The notes under the pieces were generated by a model that worked only from the letters and a program-made list of their open reading frames with translations, did not search any database and was not told the DNA's origin. Positions 26,495 to 35,015 of a stretch of DNA of 64,000 nucleotides are shown here, piece by piece (position 1 is the stretch's first letter; each line of letters starts with the position of its first letter). A program made the translations under genes and the position numbers. Source of the stretch: Foliimonas ilicis (lineage in GTDB: Bacteria > Pseudomonadota > Alphaproteobacteria > Rhizobiales > Rhizobiaceae); contig NZ_JBDUUH010000006.1 of the NCBI RefSeq assembly GCF_039939195.1, positions 248,001-312,000 of the forward strand. Direction: 5' to 3'.

Positions 26495-27250
26495 ATGACG
26501 AACCGACCGCTCGCCGGAAAAGTCGCGCTGGTCACCGGATCGGCGCGACGCATTGGTCGCGAGACGGCGCTCGCATTGGCGGAAGAAGGCGCACACATTA
26601 TCACGCATGCACGCTCTTCGCTGGACGAGATCGAGGCCGTTGCCGAAGAGATTCGTGCGGCAGGCGGGCAGGCGACTGCTCTGCTTGCGGACATCACGGA
26701 TGAACACGCCGTAGCCGAATTGATCGCGCGCATCCGGGAAAAAGCAGGCCCGGTAGATATTCTCGTCAACAATGCTGCAATTCGTGGCGAGAAACCGCTG
26801 GCGGAACTGGATCTGGAAACCTTTCGCTCGGTTTACGCCGTTGCGGTAGAAGGAGCCTTTCTCGTTACGCAGGCCGTAGTGCCCGACATGGCGAAGCGCC
26901 GCTTCGGGCGTATCATCACCATCGGTGGTGTCAGCGCTCACGCAGGCGTATCTGAACGTTTGCATGTCGCGACTGCCAAGGCTGCGCTGGTCGGTTTTGC
27001 CAAGGCTTTGGCGGCTGAATTCGGTGAACATGGCGTGACGTCCAACATTGTCGTGCCGGGGCGTATCGGCGGACAGCGTTCGGCGACTTCCGGGGCAGGC
27101 GGCAAGTTTCCCGGCGGCGGATGCACGCTTGTCGGCCATGAGGGCGAACCTAGAAACGTATCGGAGATCGTCCGCTTGCTTGCCCTGCCTACAGGGGGCT
27201 TCATAACCGGACAGACCATTCACGTCAGCGGCGGTCTCTATTTGCCCTGA
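26495..27250 (+). CDS. Short-chain dehydrogenase/reductase lacking catalytic Ser and Tyr
   Basis: This 251-residue Rossmann protein has the cofactor motif (VALVTGSARRIGRETALALA), NNAA (92-95) and the C-terminal GGFITGQTIHVSGGLYLP typical of FabG-like SDRs. Aligned without gaps to the FabG active-site stretch (RIITIG-S-V...Y-AAAK), the catalytic Ser is Gly145 and the Tyr is Val158, while Lys162 is kept. It may therefore bind NAD(P) without ordinary SDR chemistry, or use other residues (His157 is adjacent). GAGGAG precedes the ATG at 26495, 13 bases after the rhodanese stop; longer frames start inside the rhodanese gene. It is the last enzyme of the rightward operon. Confidence 0.85.
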   Translation: MTNRPLAGKVALVTGSARRIGRETALALAEEGAHIITHARSSLDEIEAVAEEIRAAGGQATALLADITDEHAVAELIARIREKAGPVDILVNNAAIRGEKPLAELDLETFRSVYAVAVEGAFLVTQAVVPDMAKRRFGRIITIGGVSAHAGVSERLHVATAKAALVGFAKALAAEFGEHGVTSNIVVPGRIGGQRSATSGAGGKFPGGGCTLVGHEGEPRNVSEIVRLLALPTGGFITGQTIHVSGGLYLP

Positions 27251-27317
27251 TGGGATGGTGAATTCGCCTTTGGTGGAAGCGCCGAGTTGCGAATCAGATA
27301 CCTGATCTTGCGGGGCC

Positions 27318-28091
27318 GTGAGCCCTGACGCCACCGATGGAACAAGACTTGTGACGATTGCCCTCCTTGCCGGTATGACAGTGGTCGTGTTCCTTACGTC
27401 ACTGCTGTCAGGCATTTTTGGCATGGCGGGCGGGCTTGTCCTGCTTTGGGTCTTGATGCTGGCAATGCCAGTAGCAACAGCGATCGCCGTGCACGGAATG
27501 GTGCAGATGGTATCGAACGGCTCGCGGGCATGGTTCTCCCGCAGCTATCTGGATTCGCGCACACTGCTTCTGCTGATACTCGGGCTCGTTTTGGCCGCGA
27601 GCCTGCTGCTCTTCGTCAATTACCGCCCAAGCCTCGTGGTGGTGTCGATCACAATCGGCTTAATGCCTATCCTTGTTTGGTTGCCTCTTGGAAAACTGCA
27701 ACTCGACGGGCAGCGGCCGTTGCACGCTTTCATCTGTGGCTTCATTTCCGGCGGGTTGGCAATTGGGCTCGGGGTTTCAGGTCCGACGGTTGATCTTTTC
27801 TTTATTCGCACCACCATGGACCGTCGCAAGATCATTGCCACGAAAGCAGCGTTTCAGTTCATCACACACACAACCAAGGTCGTCTTTTACTGGAATGCGG
27901 CAATGACCCTTTCCACGGAAGGGTGGATGGCTGTCGCCGCCGCAGCGCCGATTGCCATCATTGGCACACGAGCCGGCAACATCATCTTGCACCGTATGTC
28001 GGACAGGAATTTTCGTCTGTGGACGCGATGGATCGTAACAGCGATCGGCGCCGTCTATTTTTCGCGAGGCGTTCTGCAACTGATTTTATAA
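27318..28091 (+). CDS. TauE/SafE-family sulfite/sulfonate exporter
   Basis: The 257-residue integral membrane protein has about eight hydrophobic segments and the TauE/SafE pattern: LLSGIFGMAGGLVLLWVLML in the first helix pair, SGGLAIGLGVSGPTVDLFFI in the second, and GTRAGNIILHRMSDRNFRLW near the C-terminus. Family members are thought to export sulfite, sulfoacetate or other organosulfonates, or import sulfur compounds. The listed start is GTG at 27318; a GTG at 27351 is possible. It follows the SDR by 67 bases and converges on the Urt-like operon. Sulfite released by the monooxygenases or the putative desulfinase would be a fitting cargo. Confidence 0.8.
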   Translation: MSPDATDGTRLVTIALLAGMTVVVFLTSLLSGIFGMAGGLVLLWVLMLAMPVATAIAVHGMVQMVSNGSRAWFSRSYLDSRTLLLLILGLVLAASLLLFVNYRPSLVVVSITIGLMPILVWLPLGKLQLDGQRPLHAFICGFISGGLAIGLGVSGPTVDLFFIRTTMDRRKIIATKAAFQFITHTTKVVFYWNAAMTLSTEGWMAVAAAAPIAIIGTRAGNIILHRMSDRNFRLWTRWIVTAIGAVYFSRGVLQLIL

Positions 28092-28131
28092 GTTTTACTA
28101 TCCCGGAAGATGAGGGGTGTCGTCGCAGATG

Positions 28132-28152
28132 CGGTAATCTAAGAACTTACCG
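28132..28152. terminator. Hairpin between convergent TauE-like and Urt-like genes
   Basis: CGGTAA (28132-28137) and TTACCG (28147-28152) are perfect arms with a 9-base loop, placed between two converging transcription units. No T-run is evident. It is a modest terminator candidate. Confidence 0.4.
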
Positions 28153-28176
28153 TCGAGATTATTCAACAAATCCCGC

Positions 28177-28887
28177 TTAAATCGCAAGATAACGCCGCAA
28201 GACATCCGGATCGAGATGGTCCCCGGATTCAAATTTGGCAACGATAAGGCCTTTTTCCATGACGTAGACCCGCTGCGCCACGGAGCAGATCATATCGATA
28301 TTCTGTTCCACCAGAATAATACTGAGATTCGTATCCTGCTTGAGACGAACTATGATGCGCGCAATGTCCTGGGTGACGTTTGGCTGGATTCCTTCTGATG
28401 GTTCGTCCATGAGCAGAAGCTGCGGTTTTGCGACAAGCGCTCGTGCAATGGCAAGTTGCTGCTGCTGCCCTCCTGATAGAATGCCGGCTCTTTGATTCAA
28501 TCTTTCCGCAAGTATCGGAAAATAGCTGAACACACGCTCCTGGTAGTGTTTGTCCGGATTTTGTGCGGCCATCGCTCCGATCGCAAGATTCTCGGATACT
28601 GTCAGCCGCGGAAAGACATCGCGCCCTTGTGGAACATAACCGATGCCGCGTCGTGCTCTCTTGTGAACAGGCAGGTTTTGGACAGTTTCACCCTCGAAGA
28701 CTATGGATCCGGCCGTAACCGGAAGAAGGCCGATCAATGTCTTCATCAGAGTCGATTTTCCCACGCCGTTACGGCCAGCGATCGCCGTGATTTCTCCTTG
28801 GCGAACTTCAAAATCAATTCCCTGGAGAACGGGCTTATCATCATACCCGCTTTTCAGACCGTTCACCTTGAGAACAACGTCAGACAT
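28177..28887 (-). CDS. Branched-chain/urea-type ABC transporter ATPase (LivF/UrtE-like)
   Basis: The 236-residue ATPase has VNGLKSGYDDKPVLQGIDFE, Walker A AGRNGVGKSTLMKTLIGLL, GYVPQGRDVFPRLTVSENL, signature LSGGQQQQ and Walker B LLLMDEPSEGIQPNV. The SEGIQP variant and RDVFPRLTV are characteristic of the LivF/UrtE group. The start at 28887 overlaps the stop of the preceding ATPase gene by 8 bases (ATGTCTGA). It is the last gene of a five-gene importer operon transcribed leftward from 32877. Confidence 0.88.
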   Translation of the reverse strand: MSDVVLKVNGLKSGYDDKPVLQGIDFEVRQGEITAIAGRNGVGKSTLMKTLIGLLPVTAGSIVFEGETVQNLPVHKRARRGIGYVPQGRDVFPRLTVSENLAIGAMAAQNPDKHYQERVFSYFPILAERLNQRAGILSGGQQQQLAIARALVAKPQLLLMDEPSEGIQPNVTQDIARIIVRLKQDTNLSIILVEQNIDMICSVAQRVYVMEKGLIVAKFESGDHLDPDVLRRYLAI

Positions 28888-29596
28888 GAGGCCGCCCCAG
28901 ATAGATGGCTTCGACGCGCTCATCGGCCATGATTTCGTCGACGGTCCCTTGAGCAAAGACGCGTCCGAGATGCATGACTGTAACGCGTTGTGCGACTTGG
29001 CGGACGAATTCCATATCATGCTCAACGGCCAGCACCGTCACGCCTCCGGCATTCAGGGACTTGACCAGTTCACCCGTTGCATGTGTCTCATCTGGCGACA
29101 TTCCGGCGGTGGGTTCGTCTAGCAGAAGCAGGCGCGGCTTCAGGCAGATCGCCATGCCGATTTCGAGCCATTGCTTTCGTCCATGACTGAGGCTTCCTGC
29201 CGGCTTTGCAGCTTCCTCGGCCAATCCGAGAAAAGCGAGCAGATCGGCGATCTTTTCGTCAAGCTCCCCTGCATCACAGTGATATTGCATTGCGATCTGG
29301 AGGTTCTGCCTGACGCTGAGTGCCTTGAATATCCCCGGCACCTGAAATTTGACGCTCATGCCTTCGCGCACCCGTTGGAACGGCTTCAGCCGGGTGATGT
29401 CTTTTCCTGCGAGAAATATCTTCCCGCTGTCGAGAGAGAGTGCCCCGAGAATAAGCCTGAACAACGTGCTTTTGCCCGCCCCATTCGGTCCGATAAGGCA
29501 GTGCAGATCGCCCGTTTCCAGCTTGAAATCGACGCCTGCCGTGGCTTGCAGGCCACCGAAGCTTTTGGCTAGGTTCTGAATTTCGAGAAGGGCCAT
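28880..29596 (-). CDS. Branched-chain/urea-type ABC transporter ATPase (LivG/UrtD-like)
   Basis: The 238-residue ATPase has IQNLAKSFGGLQATAGVDFK, Walker A IGPNGAGKSTLFRLILGAL, SVKFQVPGIFKALSVRQNLQ, an LSHGRKQWLE signature and LLLLDEPTAGMSPDE. The LSHGxKQWLEIGM pattern, in place of LSYGxQR, is typical of the UrtD/amide branch over LivG. The ATG at 29596 shares a base with the permease stop (TGATG); the frame is open further upstream but only inside the permease gene. Confidence 0.88.
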   Translation of the reverse strand: MALLEIQNLAKSFGGLQATAGVDFKLETGDLHCLIGPNGAGKSTLFRLILGALSLDSGKIFLAGKDITRLKPFQRVREGMSVKFQVPGIFKALSVRQNLQIAMQYHCDAGELDEKIADLLAFLGLAEEAAKPAGSLSHGRKQWLEIGMAICLKPRLLLLDEPTAGMSPDETHATGELVKSLNAGGVTVLAVEHDMEFVRQVAQRVTVMHLGRVFAQGTVDEIMADERVEAIYLGRPHV

Positions 29597-30675
29597 CAGT
29601 TGTCGCTCCGGCCACGGTATTTTTGGGCCAGCTTCGCGAATTTTGCTATACCGGTAAGGATCAGCCCGTCTGGCATGAGCAGGACGGTCAGGATGAGTAG
29701 TGCGCCCATGACGACCAGCGCATATTGATTGCCATAGATGGTGAGTGCCTGAAATACGGCAAGCACGATGACTGTTCCGATTGCTGCGGCGGTAATATCG
29801 GATCGACCGCCCACCGCGACCCAGACGATGGGGAGCGCCGCGGCCGTCATGCCCATGCTGGATGGGGTAATATACTGGCCCCATGCAGTGTAGAGGGCGC
29901 CGGACAGACCGGCGAGAGCCGCACCGATTACGAATGCGCCAAGCTGATATTTCCGTATGTCGTAGCCGAGCATCTCGCTGCGCTCCGGGTTTTCGCGAAT
30001 GGAGACAAGAACGTTTCCGAACCGCGAATTGAGCAGGATTCGCAGGCCGAGATAAATGATCAGAAGCAGGCCGAGCACGAGGTAGTAAAGCGGTGGATCG
30101 GGATAGAACACGATATCGCTGCCGCTCCAGGGCAGGGTCAGTGGCGGCATGGTGTTCATGCCGTTGGTTCCGTTGAGCCGGGCGACTCCTATCTTCCATT
30201 CGGGGCCGGATGTCTGCGCCATAAAGCGCTCCAGCACCAACGTTACCGAGAGGGTCACAATGCCGAGAAAGACACCGTTGATACGGCTGAAGAACAGGAA
30301 ACAGCCAAGAATCGCGGCAAATAGCGATGCAGCAAGGATCGACAGTGCAAGCGCAGCGAACGTTAACCCGTAGGCGGTGCCAAGATTGATCGTAAGCACC
30401 GCATAGCTGTAACCGGCGATGCCGAAAAAGGCGGTCTGCCCGAAGCTCAACACGCCGCCATAGCCCCAGATGAGGCATAGGCCCATCGCGATGAAGATCG
30501 AGTTGAGAAAGTAGACAGTGTTGCCAACTGTATAGCCATCGGCAAGGAGAGGATAGACAAGTGCCACAGCGATGAGGAATGCAAAGCCGGACCAGAAGGG
30601 GCGGCCCCTGCCGATCGTTTGCGGTCCTTCGAGCAAGCTGAAAAAGCGGCGAATTGATTGCATGATTTCAGTCAC
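29596..30675 (-). CDS. Branched-chain/urea-type ABC transporter permease (LivM/UrtC-like)
   Basis: The 359-residue membrane protein has about ten hydrophobic segments and the LivM landmarks LCLIWGYGGVLSFGQTAFFG, VSIRENPERSEMLGYDIRKY and QLGAFVIGAALAGLSGALYT. It forms the heterodimeric channel with the LivH/UrtB-like protein encoded upstream, whose gene it overlaps by 8 bases (ATGACTGA). An alternative ATG four codons in is possible. GGLTDFIDLV-type sulfur proteins are not involved here; this is a separate operon from the island's other transporters. Confidence 0.88.
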   Translation of the reverse strand: MTEIMQSIRRFFSLLEGPQTIGRGRPFWSGFAFLIAVALVYPLLADGYTVGNTVYFLNSIFIAMGLCLIWGYGGVLSFGQTAFFGIAGYSYAVLTINLGTAYGLTFAALALSILAASLFAAILGCFLFFSRINGVFLGIVTLSVTLVLERFMAQTSGPEWKIGVARLNGTNGMNTMPPLTLPWSGSDIVFYPDPPLYYLVLGLLLIIYLGLRILLNSRFGNVLVSIRENPERSEMLGYDIRKYQLGAFVIGAALAGLSGALYTAWGQYITPSSMGMTAAALPIVWVAVGGRSDITAAAIGTVIVLAVFQALTIYGNQYALVVMGALLILTVLLMPDGLILTGIAKFAKLAQKYRGRSDN

Positions 30676-31534
30676 GCGTCAGAAAGCCGGAGATGCCCTT
30701 GGGCAATAGGCGAATGACAATGATTGCCGCGATAAGAAGGCCGATTTGGCCGAAAAGCTGTCCTTTCCAATATGTCATTCCTGCCTTGATGACAGCCAGG
30801 ATGGCGGCGGCGGGTGCGGTTCCGAGAAACACATCCGCGCCACCGACGACAACTGTGACAAAGGCTTCGGTCATGAAGCTCGTGCCCATTGTCGGCACGA
30901 GCGTCATGGTGGGCGCATAGAGCCCACCGGTGAGACCTGCCAGTCCTGCACCGATGGCAAATGTCCAACTGTAGACGCGTCTTGTGTCCACTCCCGAAGC
31001 CGAGGCCATATGCGGCACCTGCATAGTTGCGCGCGCCGCAATCCCGAAGCGCGTCCAGTTGAAGAGAATATAAAGACCGGCCAGAACGGCCACTGCCGCT
31101 GCGAACAGGACGAGGCGGTAGACCGAGTAGGAATAGGGTCCGACCTCGAAGCTGCCATAGGGCGTTCCGATGCCTGGCATGTTGGAGCCGAGCGTGATCA
31201 GGGTTGCCTGCGTGACGACAAGGCTGATCCCCCATGTCAGCACGATGGAATCCAGGGGGCGACCGTAGAGATGGCGTATGCATATGAACTCGATGACCAT
31301 CCCGGCAAGCGCGGAGATGATTGCACCGATTGCGATGGCCAGAGGCAGTGGCACGCCGGCATGAACGGCGGCCACCGTTACATAGGCCCCGCACATGATG
31401 AACTCGCCATGGGCCAGATTGACGATGCCCATCATGCCGAAGACGATGGCAAGACCGCAGGCGGCCAGCACCAGAAACGCGAAAGCATCCGCGAATTGCA
31501 TCATCATGGCGAAGGCGAGATAGCCGGTTTCCAT
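30668..31534 (-). CDS. Branched-chain/urea-type ABC transporter permease (LivH/UrtB-like)
   Basis: The 288-residue membrane protein has LAACGLAIVFGMMGIVNLAH, GEFIMCGAYV, MVIEFICIRHLYGRPLDSIV and the C-terminal FMTEAFVTVVVGGADVFLGT. These match the UrtB/amide-porter branch of LivH-type permeases. It overlaps the next permease gene by 8 bases and lies 86 bases downstream of the binding-protein gene. Confidence 0.88.
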   Translation of the reverse strand: METGYLAFAMMMQFADAFAFLVLAACGLAIVFGMMGIVNLAHGEFIMCGAYVTVAAVHAGVPLPLAIAIGAIISALAGMVIEFICIRHLYGRPLDSIVLTWGISLVVTQATLITLGSNMPGIGTPYGSFEVGPYSYSVYRLVLFAAAVAVLAGLYILFNWTRFGIAARATMQVPHMASASGVDTRRVYSWTFAIGAGLAGLTGGLYAPTMTLVPTMGTSFMTEAFVTVVVGGADVFLGTAPAAAILAVIKAGMTYWKGQLFGQIGLLIAAIIVIRLLPKGISGFLTRD

Positions 31535-31620
31535 TCAAGGGCCTGTTATAAAATGTAGGGAGATCGCCCGGGCAACTGGTGCCGGGGCAATCCAATCAAT
31601 CGATATCGGAAAACGCTTCA

Positions 31621-32877
31621 TCAATCTTTCGGCGGAGGATTGTCAGGAGAATATTGCGTGCTGGGATCGTATTTCGTCAGATCGCAACCGGCCTGCCCCA
31701 GCCAGTAGGGTTGTACGTCCTGCCAATAGGCAGGAAAGGTGATCGAGTGATCTTCGCCGACCTTGGCGAGATAGATCGAGTGGGAGACATGCTGGCTTTT
31801 TGGGTCTATGCAGACCTTTCCTTCCGGCGCATCCGTGCAGATGTTGCCCTTGGCGATCTCCTTCTGCAGATCCGCGCGCTTTGTTGATCCATTCGCCTGC
31901 TCGACCATCTCCTTGTAGAGATAGACGGCCAGATAGGAGTTTTCGGCTTCCTGATTGATGTAGGGAATATCCGGAAACTTTTTCCTGAACCGAGCGACGA
32001 ATTCCTTGGCCGAAGGCGTGTCGATCTCTTCGATGAAGTTCGTGGTGACATGCATATTGGCTAGTGTCGGCGGCTTGAACCGCTTGTGCTCATAGCTCTG
32101 ATTGACACCGATCGAAGAGGCCATCGGCAGATTCAAATTTGCAGCGGAAGCCTGTTCAAAATAGGAGGATTGCGCGTTGCCGACCAGCAGAACCACAACG
32201 AAATCAGGTTTTGCCTGCTGGATGTTCTGGATGGTCTGGGAGAATTGCGAAACTCCGAGCGGGATCAATTCCTGACCGACCAACTCGCCGTTATTCTCCT
32301 TGACGATCGTGTGCATCCATTCGGCTGAAATCCAGCCGAAGCTATAATCGGCAGCGATCGTGTAGACCTTCTTGCCGTATTTCTCCATCATCCAGGGAAT
32401 GAGCGTCGAAATCTGCTGCTCGGCCACCGCGCCGGTAATCACCATATTGCCGTCGCAGACGCCGCCCTCATATTGGTTGTTGTAGAAGACAAAACCGTCG
32501 AGCTGGTTGACGATCGGCCGGTAGGCTTCGCGCTCCGACGATGAATAACCGGCGAATACGACGTCGGCTTTATCACGCTGAAGAACCCGGCGCATAAACT
32601 CCTGATAACGGGTATTTTCCGATTGGGTGTCGTAGATGACGAGTTCGATCGGCCGTCCGGATATACCGCCCTTGGCATTGATCTCTTCGGTCGCAAGCTG
32701 GATAGCCTCCACTTTCCCAGATGTCGCAAGCGCGAAATCGCCGGATTGATCTTCCAGAACACCGATCTTGATAGGCTCACTGGCGAAGGCCGGGACTATG
32801 GCAGACGTGGCGGCTGCGACCAGAAAACTTCCGGCAAGTGCCGCATTTCGCAATTTGGGCATGACATTTTTCGACAC
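31621..32877 (-). CDS. Urea/short-chain-amide-type substrate-binding protein (Peripla_BP_5, UrtA/FmdD-like)
   Basis: The 418-residue periplasmic protein has a signal peptide (AALAGSFLVAAATSAIVPAFA) and IKIGVLEDQSGDFALATSGK, VFAGYSSSEREAYRPIVNQL, FVFYNNQYEGGVCDGNMVIT and YTIAADYSFGWISAEWM. The NNQYEGG segment is a hallmark of urea/amide-binding proteins. The gene is divergent from the LysR regulator at 33125, which probably controls it. Homology suggests urea, formamide or a similar polar amide. The linked acyl-CoA dehydrogenase and CoA-transferase genes make a carboxylate such as a sulfinate worth testing instead. Confidence 0.87.
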   Translation of the reverse strand: MSKNVMPKLRNAALAGSFLVAAATSAIVPAFASEPIKIGVLEDQSGDFALATSGKVEAIQLATEEINAKGGISGRPIELVIYDTQSENTRYQEFMRRVLQRDKADVVFAGYSSSEREAYRPIVNQLDGFVFYNNQYEGGVCDGNMVITGAVAEQQISTLIPWMMEKYGKKVYTIAADYSFGWISAEWMHTIVKENNGELVGQELIPLGVSQFSQTIQNIQQAKPDFVVVLLVGNAQSSYFEQASAANLNLPMASSIGVNQSYEHKRFKPPTLANMHVTTNFIEEIDTPSAKEFVARFRKKFPDIPYINQEAENSYLAVYLYKEMVEQANGSTKRADLQKEIAKGNICTDAPEGKVCIDPKSQHVSHSIYLAKVGEDHSITFPAYWQDVQPYWLGQAGCDLTKYDPSTQYSPDNPPPKD

Positions 32878-33124
32878 CGCATATTCTCCATCTCAATTTA
32901 GGATCAGGATATGCAGGGCACCCAAGGCGTCCAATGCTATTTTAGCCAAAAACCTATCGAATTAAGGGATGGAGTGCGCGAAATATGGGCTATCTGTGGC
33001 GAGTTTCGTCAAACAGCGGATTTAAGGATAAAAAATTCCTCTAAACGCCTTCACGGCAATCAAGCTGATCTTCCCACTCTCGATACGCAGACGCTAAATG
33101 GTCTCAATCTCAAGTGAGCTTTCC
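32878..33124. promoter_or_regulatory. Divergent promoter region of the Urt-like importer and lysR
   Basis: This 247-base gap lies between divergent genes and is AT-rich around 32935-33050. It contains a short perfect dyad GCTA-TTT-TAGC at 32936-32946. A LysR-type regulator normally binds such an interval, repressing itself and activating the divergent operon when its inducer is present. The precise site is not established. Confidence 0.5.
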
Positions 33125-34069
33125 ATGAATTTGCGCAGCATTCGATATTTTGTGGCCGTTGCCGACGGGCTGAGCTACTCACGCGCCGCTGAGCAATTGA
33201 ATATCAGCCAGTCGGCGATCTCCCGGCAGATTCAGCTTCTCGAAGACGAGCTTGGCATAAAGCTATTCGACCGCTTTGGCCGTGGCATCCAACTGACGGC
33301 GACTGGCGAAGAGCTTCTTTCGGAGAGCCAGGCGATCCTCAACAGCGTTTCGGCATTGCGCGAGCATGCGCGCGAAATGGCGAGCGGTGTCCGCGGTGTC
33401 CTGCGCATAGGCACGACGCCGCAGACCCTGGAGAGCTTCGTCGCCAGGGTGCTCAGCGAGTACAGGCGCAAATACCCTAACATCGCCGTGATGCTGGTCG
33501 AGGACGGTTCAGCCAACCTCGTCAACAGGATCGAGGTGGGCGATGTCGATCTTGCTTTCGTAGCTCTCCCGCAGAATTCCACATTTGAGAAGCGCGAGCT
33601 CTTCCCGTTCGGTGCATTGGCGGTTTTGCCGCCTTCACATCCGCTTGCTACACGCCGCACCATCGAGATAGACGAACTGGCGCATGAGCAACTCCTGCTT
33701 CTTCGTCAAAGTTTCATGACCCGCAAGCTCTTCGACGGGGCCTGTGCGCTGTCCCATATTATGCCGAAGATCCTTGTCGAGAGCAGCAGCCCGCATGGGC
33801 TGGTTTCCCTTGCCAACGAGGGACATGGCATTGCAATCATTCCCTCGACGATGCGTCTGCGTCCCAATCAACACACAGCTACGCTGCACCATGAAGGGCG
33901 TCAGCTCGGCCTCTGGATTTCGGCTATATGGGATAGTCGGCGCTATGTTCGGCCTATGACCATGGACTTCGTGAACCTCGCTCATGATTATGCCCGCATC
34001 TCCTATCCGGGCCAGAATTTCCATTTCAAGGAAGTGTTCGATTCTGCATCGTCCTTGATGGCTTCATGA
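33125..34069 (+). CDS. LysR-family transcriptional regulator
   Basis: The 314-residue regulator has an N-terminal winged helix-turn-helix (MNLRSIRYFVAVADGLSYSR, then AAEQLNISQSAISRQIQLLE and LGIKLFDRFGRGIQLTATGE) followed by the effector-binding domain from about residue 85 (GVLRIGTTPQTLESFVARVL). The start at 33125 is preferred over an ATG at 33098 because the family N-terminus begins there. It is divergent from the Urt-like importer and upstream of the hydrolase-like, acyl-CoA dehydrogenase and CoA-transferase genes, so it probably controls both arms in response to the pathway substrate. Confidence 0.88.
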   Translation: MNLRSIRYFVAVADGLSYSRAAEQLNISQSAISRQIQLLEDELGIKLFDRFGRGIQLTATGEELLSESQAILNSVSALREHAREMASGVRGVLRIGTTPQTLESFVARVLSEYRRKYPNIAVMLVEDGSANLVNRIEVGDVDLAFVALPQNSTFEKRELFPFGALAVLPPSHPLATRRTIEIDELAHEQLLLLRQSFMTRKLFDGACALSHIMPKILVESSSPHGLVSLANEGHGIAIIPSTMRLRPNQHTATLHHEGRQLGLWISAIWDSRRYVRPMTMDFVNLAHDYARISYPGQNFHFKEVFDSASSLMAS

Positions 34070-34194
34070 CCGTTGCAGGATTGCCTGCTGATCGGCCGGA
34101 CATGTTCGTCTGTCCAAAAAAGAGATGATTGGATGCGTTATCGGCATTGGACATGGCTGGATTTCGCAATCAGGATCGAGAAAACGTCGAACAG

Positions 34195-34216
34195 CCGACC
34201 GGCCCGCACCGGTCGG
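34195..34216 (+). terminator. Strong 8-bp hairpin upstream of the isochorismatase-like gene
   Basis: CCGACCGG (34195-34202), loop CCCGCA and CCGGTCGG (34209-34216) form a perfect GC-rich stem, followed on the plus strand by AAAATAAT. It lies between lysR and the next gene, 24 bases before its ATG. It could terminate lysR transcripts or act as an mRNA leader structure. Confidence 0.5.
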
Positions 34217-34239
34217 AAAATAATCTGCCTGGAGTCAAT

Positions 34240-34941
34240 ATGTCGGCACTATTCGATCATTCAACCAACCTTCCGGCCATCCCGGAATTGGCGGCACATT
34301 GGAAGAAACTCGATCTGGCGGCGATCCTGCGTCGTCCCGCCGCCTTCATGTCGATCAGCCAGACCAAATCCCTTTACGAGCCTTGGGGTGCACAGGCGCG
34401 CGAGCGGCAGTGGGAACGCGGAAATCTTGAGGCAACCCTGAAAGTCGTCGCAGCAGCCAGGAAGCAGTCGAATTTCATTTCCTATAGCTGGGTTGGTGCG
34501 CCGATCTTTCGCGATAACCAGCCCAAGAGCGCTTTTGACAAGGTTCAATTCGCATCCTGGGTCGAGGGGCTGGACTTTTCGCCCGAGAAGCGACTTGAGG
34601 ACAACGAACTGGTCGATCAGTTGCGCGCCGAAGTGCGGCCCGGCGATCTCGAATTCAACGAATTGGCCCTGCAAAGTGCCTTCATCGGCACACAGCTTCC
34701 GATCGAGCTGTCGCGCAAGCGCGTCGAAGTCATCGTGCTCACCGGCTTCCATCTCGACTGGTGCATCGAGGGCAATGCACGTGCTGCCCGTGACAATGGC
34801 CTCTTGCCGATCGTCATTGGCGACGCAACCGGAACCCAGCGTATCGACCAGCAGGCGGCAGCGTACGAGCGCATCAACAGTTTCTTTGCGCCGGTCATCA
34901 GCGCGGCCGATTTCGTTCGCTATCTCTCCGACGAAAGCTGA
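34240..34941 (+). CDS. Isochorismatase-superfamily cysteine hydrolase with incomplete triad
   Basis: The 233-residue protein shows the isochorismatase-like pattern in its second half: QSAFIGTQLPIELSRKRVEV, then IVLTGFHLDWCIEGNARAAR, with the nucleophile Cys175 kept. The usual triad Asp near the N-terminus (xIDxQ) is absent: the aligned segment is AAFMSISQTKS. The triad Lys before SAF is replaced by Asn140/Glu141. So it may be inactive, or use a different mechanism. The start at 34240 follows GGAG by 5 bases. It opens the operon with the acyl-CoA dehydrogenase and CoA-transferase genes. Confidence 0.75.
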   Translation: MSALFDHSTNLPAIPELAAHWKKLDLAAILRRPAAFMSISQTKSLYEPWGAQARERQWERGNLEATLKVVAAARKQSNFISYSWVGAPIFRDNQPKSAFDKVQFASWVEGLDFSPEKRLEDNELVDQLRAEVRPGDLEFNELALQSAFIGTQLPIELSRKRVEVIVLTGFHLDWCIEGNARAARDNGLLPIVIGDATGTQRIDQQAAAYERINSFFAPVISAADFVRYLSDES

Positions 34942-35015
34942 TCTGCTTCGACATTCTTTTGATGATGGGTTTGTCCGGCTGCGCGTTCCGCGCCCGAAAC
35001 CATGCAGGATTGCAC

